This document shows positions 1 through 5,588 of a DNA stretch of 5,786 bases, in pieces. Both the position numbers and the translations under genes were made by a program. The notes under the pieces were generated by a model. It ran no database searches and was not told the DNA's origin. It saw only the letters and a program-made list of their open reading frames with translations. The stretch comes from Lachnospiraceae bacterium UBA7480 (lineage in GTDB: Bacteria; Bacillota; Clostridia; Lachnospirales; Lachnospiraceae). The stretch lies in assembly GCA_002479655.1 (NCBI GenBank), contig DLOQ01000030.1, positions 1 through 5,786 on the forward strand, written 5' to 3'. Numbering within the stretch: the first letter of the stretch is position 1; each line of letters starts with the position of its first letter.

Positions 1-2
1 AT

Positions 3-19
3 GGCGTTTCGCAAACGCC
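3..19. repeat. Perfect 7-bp inverted repeat (compact hairpin)
   Basis: The arms GGCGTTT (3-9) and AAACGCC (13-19) are perfectly complementary around the triloop CGC. The stem has four G-C pairs and ends 33 bases before the acyltransferase start. What follows (TAGAAGTTATGG) is not a T tract, so this is not a standard intrinsic terminator on the + strand. It could be a weak terminator, an RNA structure in the leader, or chance within the tail of an upstream gene. Confidence 0.5.
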
Positions 20-38
20 TAGAAGTTATGGGATACAA

Positions 39-46
39 GGGAGGAG
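39..46 (+). promoter_or_regulatory. Strong Shine-Dalgarno that fixes the TTG start of the acyltransferase
   Basis: The purine run GGGAGGAG contains near-perfect matches to the anti-Shine-Dalgarno complement. It ends 6 bases before TTG at 53. No ATG or GTG lies in frame between the stop at 20-22 and this TTG, so the site decides the start. Confidence 0.75.
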
Positions 47-52
47 TGTCAG

Positions 53-1105
53 TTGAAAAAGGAGAGGATTCTTTATCTTGATTTGGTTAGGATATTAAGC
101 TTTATCATGGTGACAATGTATCATTTTACGGTTGCGGCGGAGGTGTTTGGCGTCAACGCAAAGCTTGAGGTTTATAAAAGCGTTTCCCATATTCTTGCGC
201 CGCTTGCGCTGTCCGCCTTTTTTATGGTATCCGGCGCTGCTCTGATCTTTCAGTATTCGGAAAAAATTTCATTAAAAGAGTTTTATAAAAAAAGGTTTTC
301 AGGCATATTTCCACTGTTCTGGCTGGCGTATCTTTTTGCGTTTCTGGACTATTTTTATCAGACGGGAGGCATGCCGGAAGCGCCTAAGGTGAATTTTCTG
401 CTGACAGTCATAGGGATGGACGGATATCTGAATGATTATCTTCCGACTTTTTATCTGTTGGGAGAATGGTTTCTTGGGATGATCATCATGCTGTATCTTT
501 TATTCCCGCTCTATCGTAAGATCATGAAAAAAAATAAATACATCCTGCCGGTTGTTTTTCTGGCGGGAAGCGTCTGGCTGTTATTTGCCAATCCGTTTCC
601 GATGGTGATCGAGAAGAATCTGATTGTATGCAGTTTTTATTTTGTATTGGGAATGATGATTGAGATGATCCGTCTTGGCGCAGACAAGAAGAAGTTTGCT
701 GTCGGGCGGCGGATTGCGGCGGCGGTCGCTCTTGTGCTTTTTATCCTTTTGCTTGCAGCGGAGGGGGCAGCGTTTCCGATCAATTCATACATTAAAATTT
801 TTATCAGGACGATTTCCTGTTATATGATCATCATGGAGGCTGCCGAGTGGACGAGGGGAGAGAGGATCAGGGATTTTATCACTGTTATCGGACGGCACTC
901 ATATGCCTTTTTCCTGATCCACCATGTATTTCTGCACCGGTATCTTGCGCACTATTCCGGGAAGGTAATGAGCGGATCCAATACGCTGGTGCTGTTTATA
1001 AGTTCTATGGGATATATTTATCTGTTGGCAGTCGGTCTGGATCGGGTATATTCTTATCTGAAAAAGTCAGTAAACAGAGGACGTTCGAAGGATGGAGGGC
1101 GGTAA
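53..1105 (+). CDS. Membrane acyltransferase, acyltransferase_3 (OafA/YrhL-like) family, probable polysaccharide O-acetyltransferase
   Basis: A 350-residue integral membrane protein with about ten hydrophobic segments. It carries the acyltransferase_3 (PF01757) landmarks in order: an N-terminal YLDLVRI...H motif with D10, R13 and the conserved histidine H24; FFMVSG at 56-61; the FYKKRFSGIFPLFW segment (R81, P87, W90) after the second membrane span; and near the C-terminus SYAFFLIHH (H290/H291), corresponding to the family's Y-x-x-hydrophobic-H element. Members move an acyl group, usually acetyl from acetyl-CoA, across or at the membrane to a sugar hydroxyl. There is no C-terminal SGNH domain, so it resembles the short single-domain enzymes. 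The TTG start is chosen because the N-terminal motif begins at residue 5, the next in-frame ATG (codon 19) would destroy it, and a strong ribosome binding site sits at 39-46. The context of glycan polymerase and transferase genes favours modification of the locus polysaccharide. The exact acyl group and acceptor sugar cannot be read from sequence. Confidence 0.9.
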   Translation: MKKERILYLDLVRILSFIMVTMYHFTVAAEVFGVNAKLEVYKSVSHILAPLALSAFFMVSGAALIFQYSEKISLKEFYKKRFSGIFPLFWLAYLFAFLDYFYQTGGMPEAPKVNFLLTVIGMDGYLNDYLPTFYLLGEWFLGMIIMLYLLFPLYRKIMKKNKYILPVVFLAGSVWLLFANPFPMVIEKNLIVCSFYFVLGMMIEMIRLGADKKKFAVGRRIAAAVALVLFILLLAAEGAAFPINSYIKIFIRTISCYMIIMEAAEWTRGERIRDFITVIGRHSYAFFLIHHVFLHRYLAHYSGKVMSGSNTLVLFISSMGYIYLLAVGLDRVYSYLKKSVNRGRSKDGGR

Positions 1106-1116
1106 GGGCGTCTTCG

Positions 1117-1145
1117 TTGCAAATCTTCTCCTTTTGTTATATAAT
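1117..1145 (+). promoter_or_regulatory. Predicted sigma-A (sigma-70 type) promoter for the polymerase-to-glycosyltransferase unit
   Basis: A -35 box TTGCAA (1117-1122, four of six consensus positions) is separated by exactly 17 bp from a perfect -10 box TATAAT (1140-1145). Transcription would start near 1152, giving a leader of about 135 bases before the predicted start at 1288. The site begins 12 bases after the acyltransferase stop, in the only substantial non-coding gap of the window. The gap is AT-rich compared with the genes beside it. No terminator is visible between the acyltransferase and this promoter, so read-through from upstream is also possible. Confidence 0.6.
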
Positions 1146-1164
1146 CAAAGAGAATATAACAAAA
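1132..1164. repeat. Perfect 11-bp inverted repeat overlapping the -10 box, candidate operator
   Basis: The left arm TTTTGTTATAT (1132-1142) is the exact reverse complement of the right arm ATATAACAAAA (1154-1164), with an 11-base spacer. Arm centres are 22 bp apart, about two helical turns, which suits a dimeric regulator contacting one DNA face. The left arm contains the first half of the TATAAT box and the right arm covers the predicted start-site region, so a bound protein would block RNA polymerase. As RNA it would form only a weak A-U stem without a following U run, so it is a poor terminator. No regulator family is assigned. Confidence 0.5.
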
Positions 1165-1200
1165 TTTACCATTTTTTGCGGGATGGATAAATTAGCATGA

Positions 1201-1227
1201 AATATTTCCCATAGAATGGGAATTATT
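1201..1227 (+). repeat. Leader hairpin upstream of the polymerase gene
   Basis: The core arms TTCCCAT (1206-1212) and ATGGGAA (1216-1222) pair perfectly around the triloop AGA. After one T-T mismatch the pairing continues with AATA (1201-1204) against TATT (1224-1227), giving eleven base pairs over 27 bases. There is no T tract after it, so it is not a normal + strand terminator. It lies in the predicted 5' leader about 60 bases before the preferred start at 1288. It also contains the alternative ATG at 1216, which has no ribosome binding site and would be buried in the stem; this argues against that start. Confidence 0.5.
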
Positions 1228-1287
1228 AAAATATGGCGGTGGATAAAAGCCGGATCTTATTTGTGTGGAAAAGGTAATATTTGGATA

Positions 1288-2901
1288 ATGAAAGCGTTGA
1301 TAGATAAGTTTAAGATGTCAGAGGATGAAATTGCAAGGGTACGCTATCTTTTCTTTGTCATTTTCTTTTGTGAAATCATATATGCGGGCATCCGGTTTAT
1401 GAATGCGGGCGTCAATTATGAACAGGCAGTTGCTTTCCGGCTGTTTTGTATCGGTTTTGGTCTTTTTGTGTTGAGCATGATGAAGATCAGGCAGTGGTTG
1501 ACCATATGGTCGCTGATCTATTTGCCGATATGTTATTTTTATATGCATATTGCATATCAGAAACATTGGATTGCGGATACCTGCGAGTATCAGCATGTGG
1601 ATGTGATCAGGATGGGTAAACTGGTGGTTCTGATCTGGGGCATCGTACTGATCGCCATTATATATGATCTGATCAAAAACAGGCGGATTGGCATTCGGGG
1701 TTTTCATCCGCTGCTGGGGAGCATTTGGCTCATATTTATTGTCCTTCTTACGATCTTTAAGAAGGAGTATTTTTATGCAACATTTTTTGTTATCTGTATG
1801 ACATCGTTTTACTGGGTGATGGCCGGAAATCAAAGACAGCGGGCGGTATGGAGTGCACTGCAGGATGCGGTGATATTATCTTTCTTTTATGTTTCCTTTA
1901 TGTCTTTGATGCGCCGTCCTTATGATTGTGAGCGTTATACGACTTATTTTGTCAATGCAAATATGGCGGGGATGTATCTGGCTTGCGTGATTGTGGTTTT
2001 GTTTAACCGGATCGATCTTTGGATGAAAAAATGGCGTGAAGCGAAAAAATATCTCGTTGGACTTGTATTCTACTACCTGATGTTGGGATTTGCCTGTTCT
2101 CTGGCAATCTTTAATTATACGAGGACGACGATAATGGGACTGGTTTTTGCATTTTTTGTCTTATTTATTCTTCAGATGTTTCGGTCGCCCAAAAAGAGAA
2201 AGGTGCTGCTGCAGTACGGACTGGTGATTGTGTCAGTGGCTTCTCTGTTTCATGCCACGTATTATTCCATCCGCTATATACCGGCGTATATGAATGTACC
2301 GTATTTTTTTATGGGAGAATACAATCCTGAGACAAGGGTCGTGAAAGGAGATCCGATTGATTCACCCAAATATACTACGATAGAAAGCTTTTTGACGCTT
2401 GCGTTTGGAAAATGGGGTATTTATATCCCTTTTACGGAGGAAGCGAAGGAGGAAAGCAGCGAAGTGGTCATCGATACGGAGCGTGACGTGACCAACGGCA
2501 GGATCGATATCTGGAAAGCATATCTGGAAAAAACGAACTGGGAAGGACATTATCCGGGACATATTACTTTGGAGAGTGGGTATTTTACTTATCATGCACA
2601 CAGCACTTATATCCATGTATTGTATCAGTATGGCATTTTGACCGGAATCATCTATACGCTGTTGAATTTCTGTGCTTTTGTCGTGGCGGTATGCAGATAT
2701 TGGAAAAAGGGACAGGAAGAAGATTCCCATGACCTGCTGATGGCGGTATTGTTGATAGGGATCTGCCTGATGAGTCAGGTGACGGAATGGATGGGACATC
2801 CTGCGTATGTGATCAATATGATGTTATTTATGATGTACGGCATGCTTCTGTGCGATCCGAGGGAGAAGGAGCAGGTGATGGACGTTGGGAGATCCGGATG
2901 A
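1288..2901 (+). CDS. Polytopic Wzy-type polysaccharide polymerase / O-antigen ligase family protein
   Basis: A 537-residue protein made almost wholly of membrane spans (about thirteen), with one large loop at roughly residues 328-440. The features fit the O-antigen ligase/polymerase (PF04932) superfamily. An asparagine-containing segment NANMAG (223-228) opens a span, and a conserved-type arginine sits in NYTRTT (R279). The long loop contains GRIDIW (R405) and ends in HAHSTY (H436, H438), the counterpart of the H-N-S/T pattern seen before the next span in this group. Such proteins join undecaprenyl-linked repeat units on the outer face of the membrane. In a Gram-positive host a polymerase is likelier than an LPS ligase. 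Start choice is uncertain. ATG 1288 has AAAAGG at 1269-1274 but a long 13-base spacer. ATG 1216 lacks any such site and lies in a hairpin. ATG 1315 also lacks one and would begin just before the first span. The loop contains an acidic patch rich in Glu around residues 397-404 and before. The linkage specificity is not predictable. Confidence 0.8.
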   Translation: MKALIDKFKMSEDEIARVRYLFFVIFFCEIIYAGIRFMNAGVNYEQAVAFRLFCIGFGLFVLSMMKIRQWLTIWSLIYLPICYFYMHIAYQKHWIADTCEYQHVDVIRMGKLVVLIWGIVLIAIIYDLIKNRRIGIRGFHPLLGSIWLIFIVLLTIFKKEYFYATFFVICMTSFYWVMAGNQRQRAVWSALQDAVILSFFYVSFMSLMRRPYDCERYTTYFVNANMAGMYLACVIVVLFNRIDLWMKKWREAKKYLVGLVFYYLMLGFACSLAIFNYTRTTIMGLVFAFFVLFILQMFRSPKKRKVLLQYGLVIVSVASLFHATYYSIRYIPAYMNVPYFFMGEYNPETRVVKGDPIDSPKYTTIESFLTLAFGKWGIYIPFTEEAKEESSEVVIDTERDVTNGRIDIWKAYLEKTNWEGHYPGHITLESGYFTYHAHSTYIHVLYQYGILTGIIYTLLNFCAFVVAVCRYWKKGQEEDSHDLLMAVLLIGICLMSQVTEWMGHPAYVINMMLFMMYGMLLCDPREKEQVMDVGRSG

Positions 2902-2925
2902 TGCGCCGGGAGTGAAAGGACAGAC

Positions 2926-4374
2926 ATGAAGGATAAAAGCTACGAACAGTATAAAAGAATATTTCGATTTAGTGAAGTCCTGCTGACCTTGGATGCCATG
3001 GGGGGAATGTTTGGATATCTATGGTATCAGTACCTGAACAAGCTGAATGAAAAGCCTTTTACCGGTTCCGGTAATCTGATGCAGATTGCAGTGTATGTAG
3101 TGGTAACCTTGATCCTGATACAGATTTTCGGAGGATTTGAGATCGGTTTTTTTACACCGCTGAATGTGATCTTGTCTCAGGTGCTGGCTATGTTCTGTGT
3201 GAATCTGGTCATGGCGGTGCAGATCGTGCTGACGATCAGTTCCATCTATACATTGGATGAAATATTTTTGGCAATGCTGATCCTATGGGTGGCGCAGATA
3301 CTTCTTTCAATACTGCTGGTGCTGCTGTTTGACAAGCTGTATATAAAGTTGTTCCCGGCATGGGATATGCTGGTGATCTATGAGAATGATTCCGTCCGTC
3401 TGTTTTTGGATAAAGTCAATACCAGAAAGGATAAATATGTCGTCAGTGAGAAGATCCATATTTCATGCGGCTTTGAACAGATATGCGATAAAATAAAAGA
3501 GCATGATTCCGTGATCGTCTATGATGTCGCTTCCAATCTGCGCAATGACATCATTAAATACTGCTATGGAAAAGGTGTCAGGGTTTATCAGACACCGAAG
3601 CTTTCTGACATCATGATCCGAAGCGCAAGGGAGCATCATCTGTTTGATACGCCGCTTCTGATGTCCAACAACATCGGATTAAGTTTTGAACAGAAGCTTC
3701 TGAAACGTACCATTGATATCGTGATTTCCTTATTGATGCTGATCGTCACATCGCCTATTATGCTGATTACAGCGATATGCATTAAACTGGAGGATCATGG
3801 ACCGGTCATGTTTATTCAGGAAAGGGTCACCTTAAATGACCGGCCATTTATGATCTATAAATTCCGCAGTATGATCGTGGATGCGGAAGCGGATGGCATG
3901 GCAAGGCCTGCTGTCACGGATGACGAGCGCATTACCAAGGTGGGACGCTTTATCCGTAAGACAAGGATTGATGAGCTTCCGCAGCTGTTTAATGTCTTAA
4001 AGGGCGATATGAGTCTGGTGGGACCAAGACCGGAGCGCATAGAGCATGTAAAAAAATATACAGAAAAAATACCGGAATTTTGTTTCCGTACAAAAGTAAA
4101 AGGTGGGTTGACCGGCTATGCGCAGGTGTATGGTAAATACAATACCACAGCCTATGATAAATTGAAGCTGGATCTGATGTATATTGAAAACTATTCTCTG
4201 GCATTAGACTTTAGGATTGTTGTTATGACGATCAAGGTGCTTTTTATGAAATCCAGTACGGAGGGGTTTACGCAGGAGGAGCATTCGGATAAAACAGCTC
4301 AGGAAATGGCAGAGTTTGCCGACAGGGAGATTTTATCGGAAACAGAAAGGAAAGAAGGCAGAGCCGGATCATGA
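2926..4374 (+). CDS. Polyprenyl glycosylphosphotransferase (WbaP/Cps2E-like), initiating sugar-phosphate transferase
   Basis: A 482-residue enzyme that transfers a sugar phosphate from a UDP-sugar to undecaprenyl phosphate, the first step of repeat-unit assembly. Order of parts: four membrane spans (about 15-37, 51-69, 78-105, 112-135); a soluble Rossmann-like CoA_binding_3-type region (about 148-245); and a C-terminal bacterial sugar transferase domain (PF02397) from about 255. Visible catalytic-domain landmarks are KRTIDI (260-265) leading into the membrane-inserted hydrophobic segment, KFRSM (312-316), the catalytic Asp-Glu pair D349/E350 in RIDELPQLFNVLKGD, GPRPE (366-370) and KGGLTGYAQV. 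The length suits the full-size TIGR03025-type enzymes. About 35 charged, Glu-rich residues trail after the domain. The start has AAAGGA at 2915-2920, 5 bases from ATG, 24 bases after the polymerase gene. The stop overlaps the next gene by ATGA, implying translational coupling. The sugar is probably Glc or Gal, with Glc favoured by analogy to loci where a Cps2T-like enzyme follows; this is inference. Confidence 0.93.
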   Translation: MKDKSYEQYKRIFRFSEVLLTLDAMGGMFGYLWYQYLNKLNEKPFTGSGNLMQIAVYVVVTLILIQIFGGFEIGFFTPLNVILSQVLAMFCVNLVMAVQIVLTISSIYTLDEIFLAMLILWVAQILLSILLVLLFDKLYIKLFPAWDMLVIYENDSVRLFLDKVNTRKDKYVVSEKIHISCGFEQICDKIKEHDSVIVYDVASNLRNDIIKYCYGKGVRVYQTPKLSDIMIRSAREHHLFDTPLLMSNNIGLSFEQKLLKRTIDIVISLLMLIVTSPIMLITAICIKLEDHGPVMFIQERVTLNDRPFMIYKFRSMIVDAEADGMARPAVTDDERITKVGRFIRKTRIDELPQLFNVLKGDMSLVGPRPERIEHVKKYTEKIPEFCFRTKVKGGLTGYAQVYGKYNTTAYDKLKLDLMYIENYSLALDFRIVVMTIKVLFMKSSTEGFTQEEHSDKTAQEMAEFADREILSETERKEGRAGS

Positions 4375-5588
4375 CAGATGTATTTTTGGTGGCAAGCAAA
4401 GGAATCCCTGCGAGGTATGGAGGCTTTGAAACATTTGTGGAACGCCTTGTGCGGGGAAGAACGTCCGATCAGATCAAATATCATGTTTCGTGTATGGCGC
4501 AGAAAGAGGATTTAAAGAAACCGGAGCATTTTGAATATTATGGTGCGGACTGTTTCCGGGTCAAAGTGCCGCTTCCGGGAGCGCCGGGCAGGATCTGGCA
4601 TGTATCGTTGGCGCTTTCCGAAATCGCGGGATGGAAAAAAGAACATCAGGACAGTGATACGGTAGTTTATATTCTGGGCTGCCGGATCGGACCGCTGATG
4701 AAATATCATGCAGGGATCCTTAGAAAGCTGGGTTGCCGGATCTATGTAAATCCTGACGGACTTGAATGGAAACGCGCCAAGTGGAATATGGCGGCGAAGA
4801 GGTTTCTGCATTACTGCGAGGGATGCCTTGTAAAAAATGCGGATCTTGTTATTTGCGACGCGAAAGCGATAGAACGCTATATTAAAAAAGCTTATGGCAG
4901 CAGGGTGAAACGGACGGTCTATCTGGCGTATGGGGCGGATATCAACGAGGATGAGGATCAGGAATATGGGGAAGATCTGAGACAGAAAGGACAGGCTGGG
5001 TATCCCTGGATGCAGTGGTGTAAGGAAAAAGGGATTGGAGCGAAAGGGTATTATCTGATCGTAGGAAGGTTTGTGCCGGATAATAATTATGAGATGGTCA
5101 TCAGGGAATTTATGAAATCAGATTCGGAGAGAGATCTGGTGATTATTTCCAATATTGAAAAGAATAAGTTTTATGAACAGTTAAAGAAGAATACCGGATT
5201 TGAGCAGGATCCCCGAATTAAATTTGTAGGGACGGTATATGATGAACAGCTTCTTTCCGTCATACGGAAAAATGCGTTTGCCTATTTTCATGGGCATGAG
5301 GTAGGCGGAACCAATCCTTCCCTGCTGGAAGCGCTAGCGGTGACAGATCTGAATCTGGTGCTGGATGTGGAGTTTGGAAAAGAAGTGGCGGGAGATGCTG
5401 CCTTGTATTGGACTAAGAAAGACGGCGATCTGCAACGGCTGATCGGGCAGGCGGAAAAGCTGCCGCAGGAGAAGATCCTTTCGCTGGGGAAAAAAGCAAA
5501 GGAGAGGATCCGTCGATATTATAGCTGGGAAAAACTGGTGCAGGATTATGAAAAACTCTTCACGGAAGATCGTATTGATCTCCAATAG
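4371..5588 (+). CDS. DUF1972 glycosyltransferase, Cps2T/WchF-like probable beta-1,4-rhamnosyltransferase
   Basis: A 405-residue cytoplasmic GT-B fold enzyme. The N-terminus carries the DUF1972 signature: a short beta strand then SKGIPARYGGFETFVERL (residues 9-26). Further hallmarks are VNPDGLEWKRAKW (126-138) and, in the C-terminal nucleotide-sugar half, HGHEVGGTNPSLLEAL (307-322). These are typical of pneumococcal WchF/Cps2T and streptococcal GacB, which add L-rhamnose from dTDP-rhamnose as the second sugar on a lipid-linked hexose or GlcNAc. Its place directly after the initiating transferase, with an ATGA start/stop overlap, agrees with addition of sugar two. A GAAGG site at 4354-4358 is 12 bases away, so translation probably relies on coupling. 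Compared with the classic GT4 E-x7-E motif, the first Glu position is Gly312 and a Glu lies two residues earlier (E310, with E320 as the second); as I recall this is normal for the subfamily. Rhamnose specificity is inferred and another sugar is possible. Confidence 0.88.
   Translation: MTDVFLVASKGIPARYGGFETFVERLVRGRTSDQIKYHVSCMAQKEDLKKPEHFEYYGADCFRVKVPLPGAPGRIWHVSLALSEIAGWKKEHQDSDTVVYILGCRIGPLMKYHAGILRKLGCRIYVNPDGLEWKRAKWNMAAKRFLHYCEGCLVKNADLVICDAKAIERYIKKAYGSRVKRTVYLAYGADINEDEDQEYGEDLRQKGQAGYPWMQWCKEKGIGAKGYYLIVGRFVPDNNYEMVIREFMKSDSERDLVIISNIEKNKFYEQLKKNTGFEQDPRIKFVGTVYDEQLLSVIRKNAFAYFHGHEVGGTNPSLLEALAVTDLNLVLDVEFGKEVAGDAALYWTKKDGDLQRLIGQAEKLPQEKILSLGKKAKERIRRYYSWEKLVQDYEKLFTEDRIDLQ

Larger units (their letters stand above)
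1..52 (+). other. Upstream end region, reading frame of preceding gene unresolved
   Basis: This stretch precedes the acyltransferase. All three forward frames are open at the left edge. Frame 2 closes with TAG at 20-22, frame 3 with TGA at 54-56, and frame 1 with TGA at 79-81. The frame 3 tail would give a TTGA stop/start overlap with the acyltransferase, similar to the ATGA overlap further down the cluster, but its peptide (GVSQTPRSYGIQGRSVS) is not recognisable. The bases could equally be intergenic, since a perfect hairpin occupies 3-19. The upstream gene cannot be named from so little sequence. Confidence 0.3.

Noticed and set aside
53..1105. C-terminal SGNH domain or frameshift in the acyltransferase
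   Set aside because: The frame is intact and ends shortly after the last membrane span. Many short acyltransferase_3 proteins lack an SGNH domain, so this is not truncation.
1132..1164. Phase-variable invertible promoter
   Set aside because: Invertible capsule promoters are flanked by inverted repeats on either side of a promoter-sized segment. Here the repeats enclose only 11 bases and one arm lies within the -10 box, and no recombinase gene is seen.
847..1200. Open frame of 117 codons on the + strand overlapping the acyltransferase end
   Set aside because: It mostly runs out of frame through the conserved SYAFFLIHH region of the acyltransferase, has no ribosome binding site, and its peptide has no membrane or domain character of its own.
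1132..1227. Intrinsic terminators after the acyltransferase gene
   Set aside because: The first inverted repeat is almost all A-T and is followed by only three Ts, and the second has no T tract. Neither meets the usual GC stem plus T-run pattern on the + strand.
1216..1287. Upstream ATG at 1216 as the polymerase start, adding 24 residues
   Set aside because: There is no Shine-Dalgarno before it and it is buried in the 1201-1227 hairpin. The added residues precede the first membrane span without a recognisable role. It is not fully excluded.
1318..2799. Long minus-strand open frames opposite the polymerase gene (1318-1833 and 2362-2799)
   Set aside because: They are antisense shadows of a convincing gene, rich in His/Pro/Gln as expected from reversed membrane-protein codons, with no start signals or recognisable motifs.
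3855..5585. Short minus-strand open frames opposite the two transferase genes
   Set aside because: Each is fully contained in a gene with intact catalytic motifs on the + strand, and none has a plausible start site or domain.
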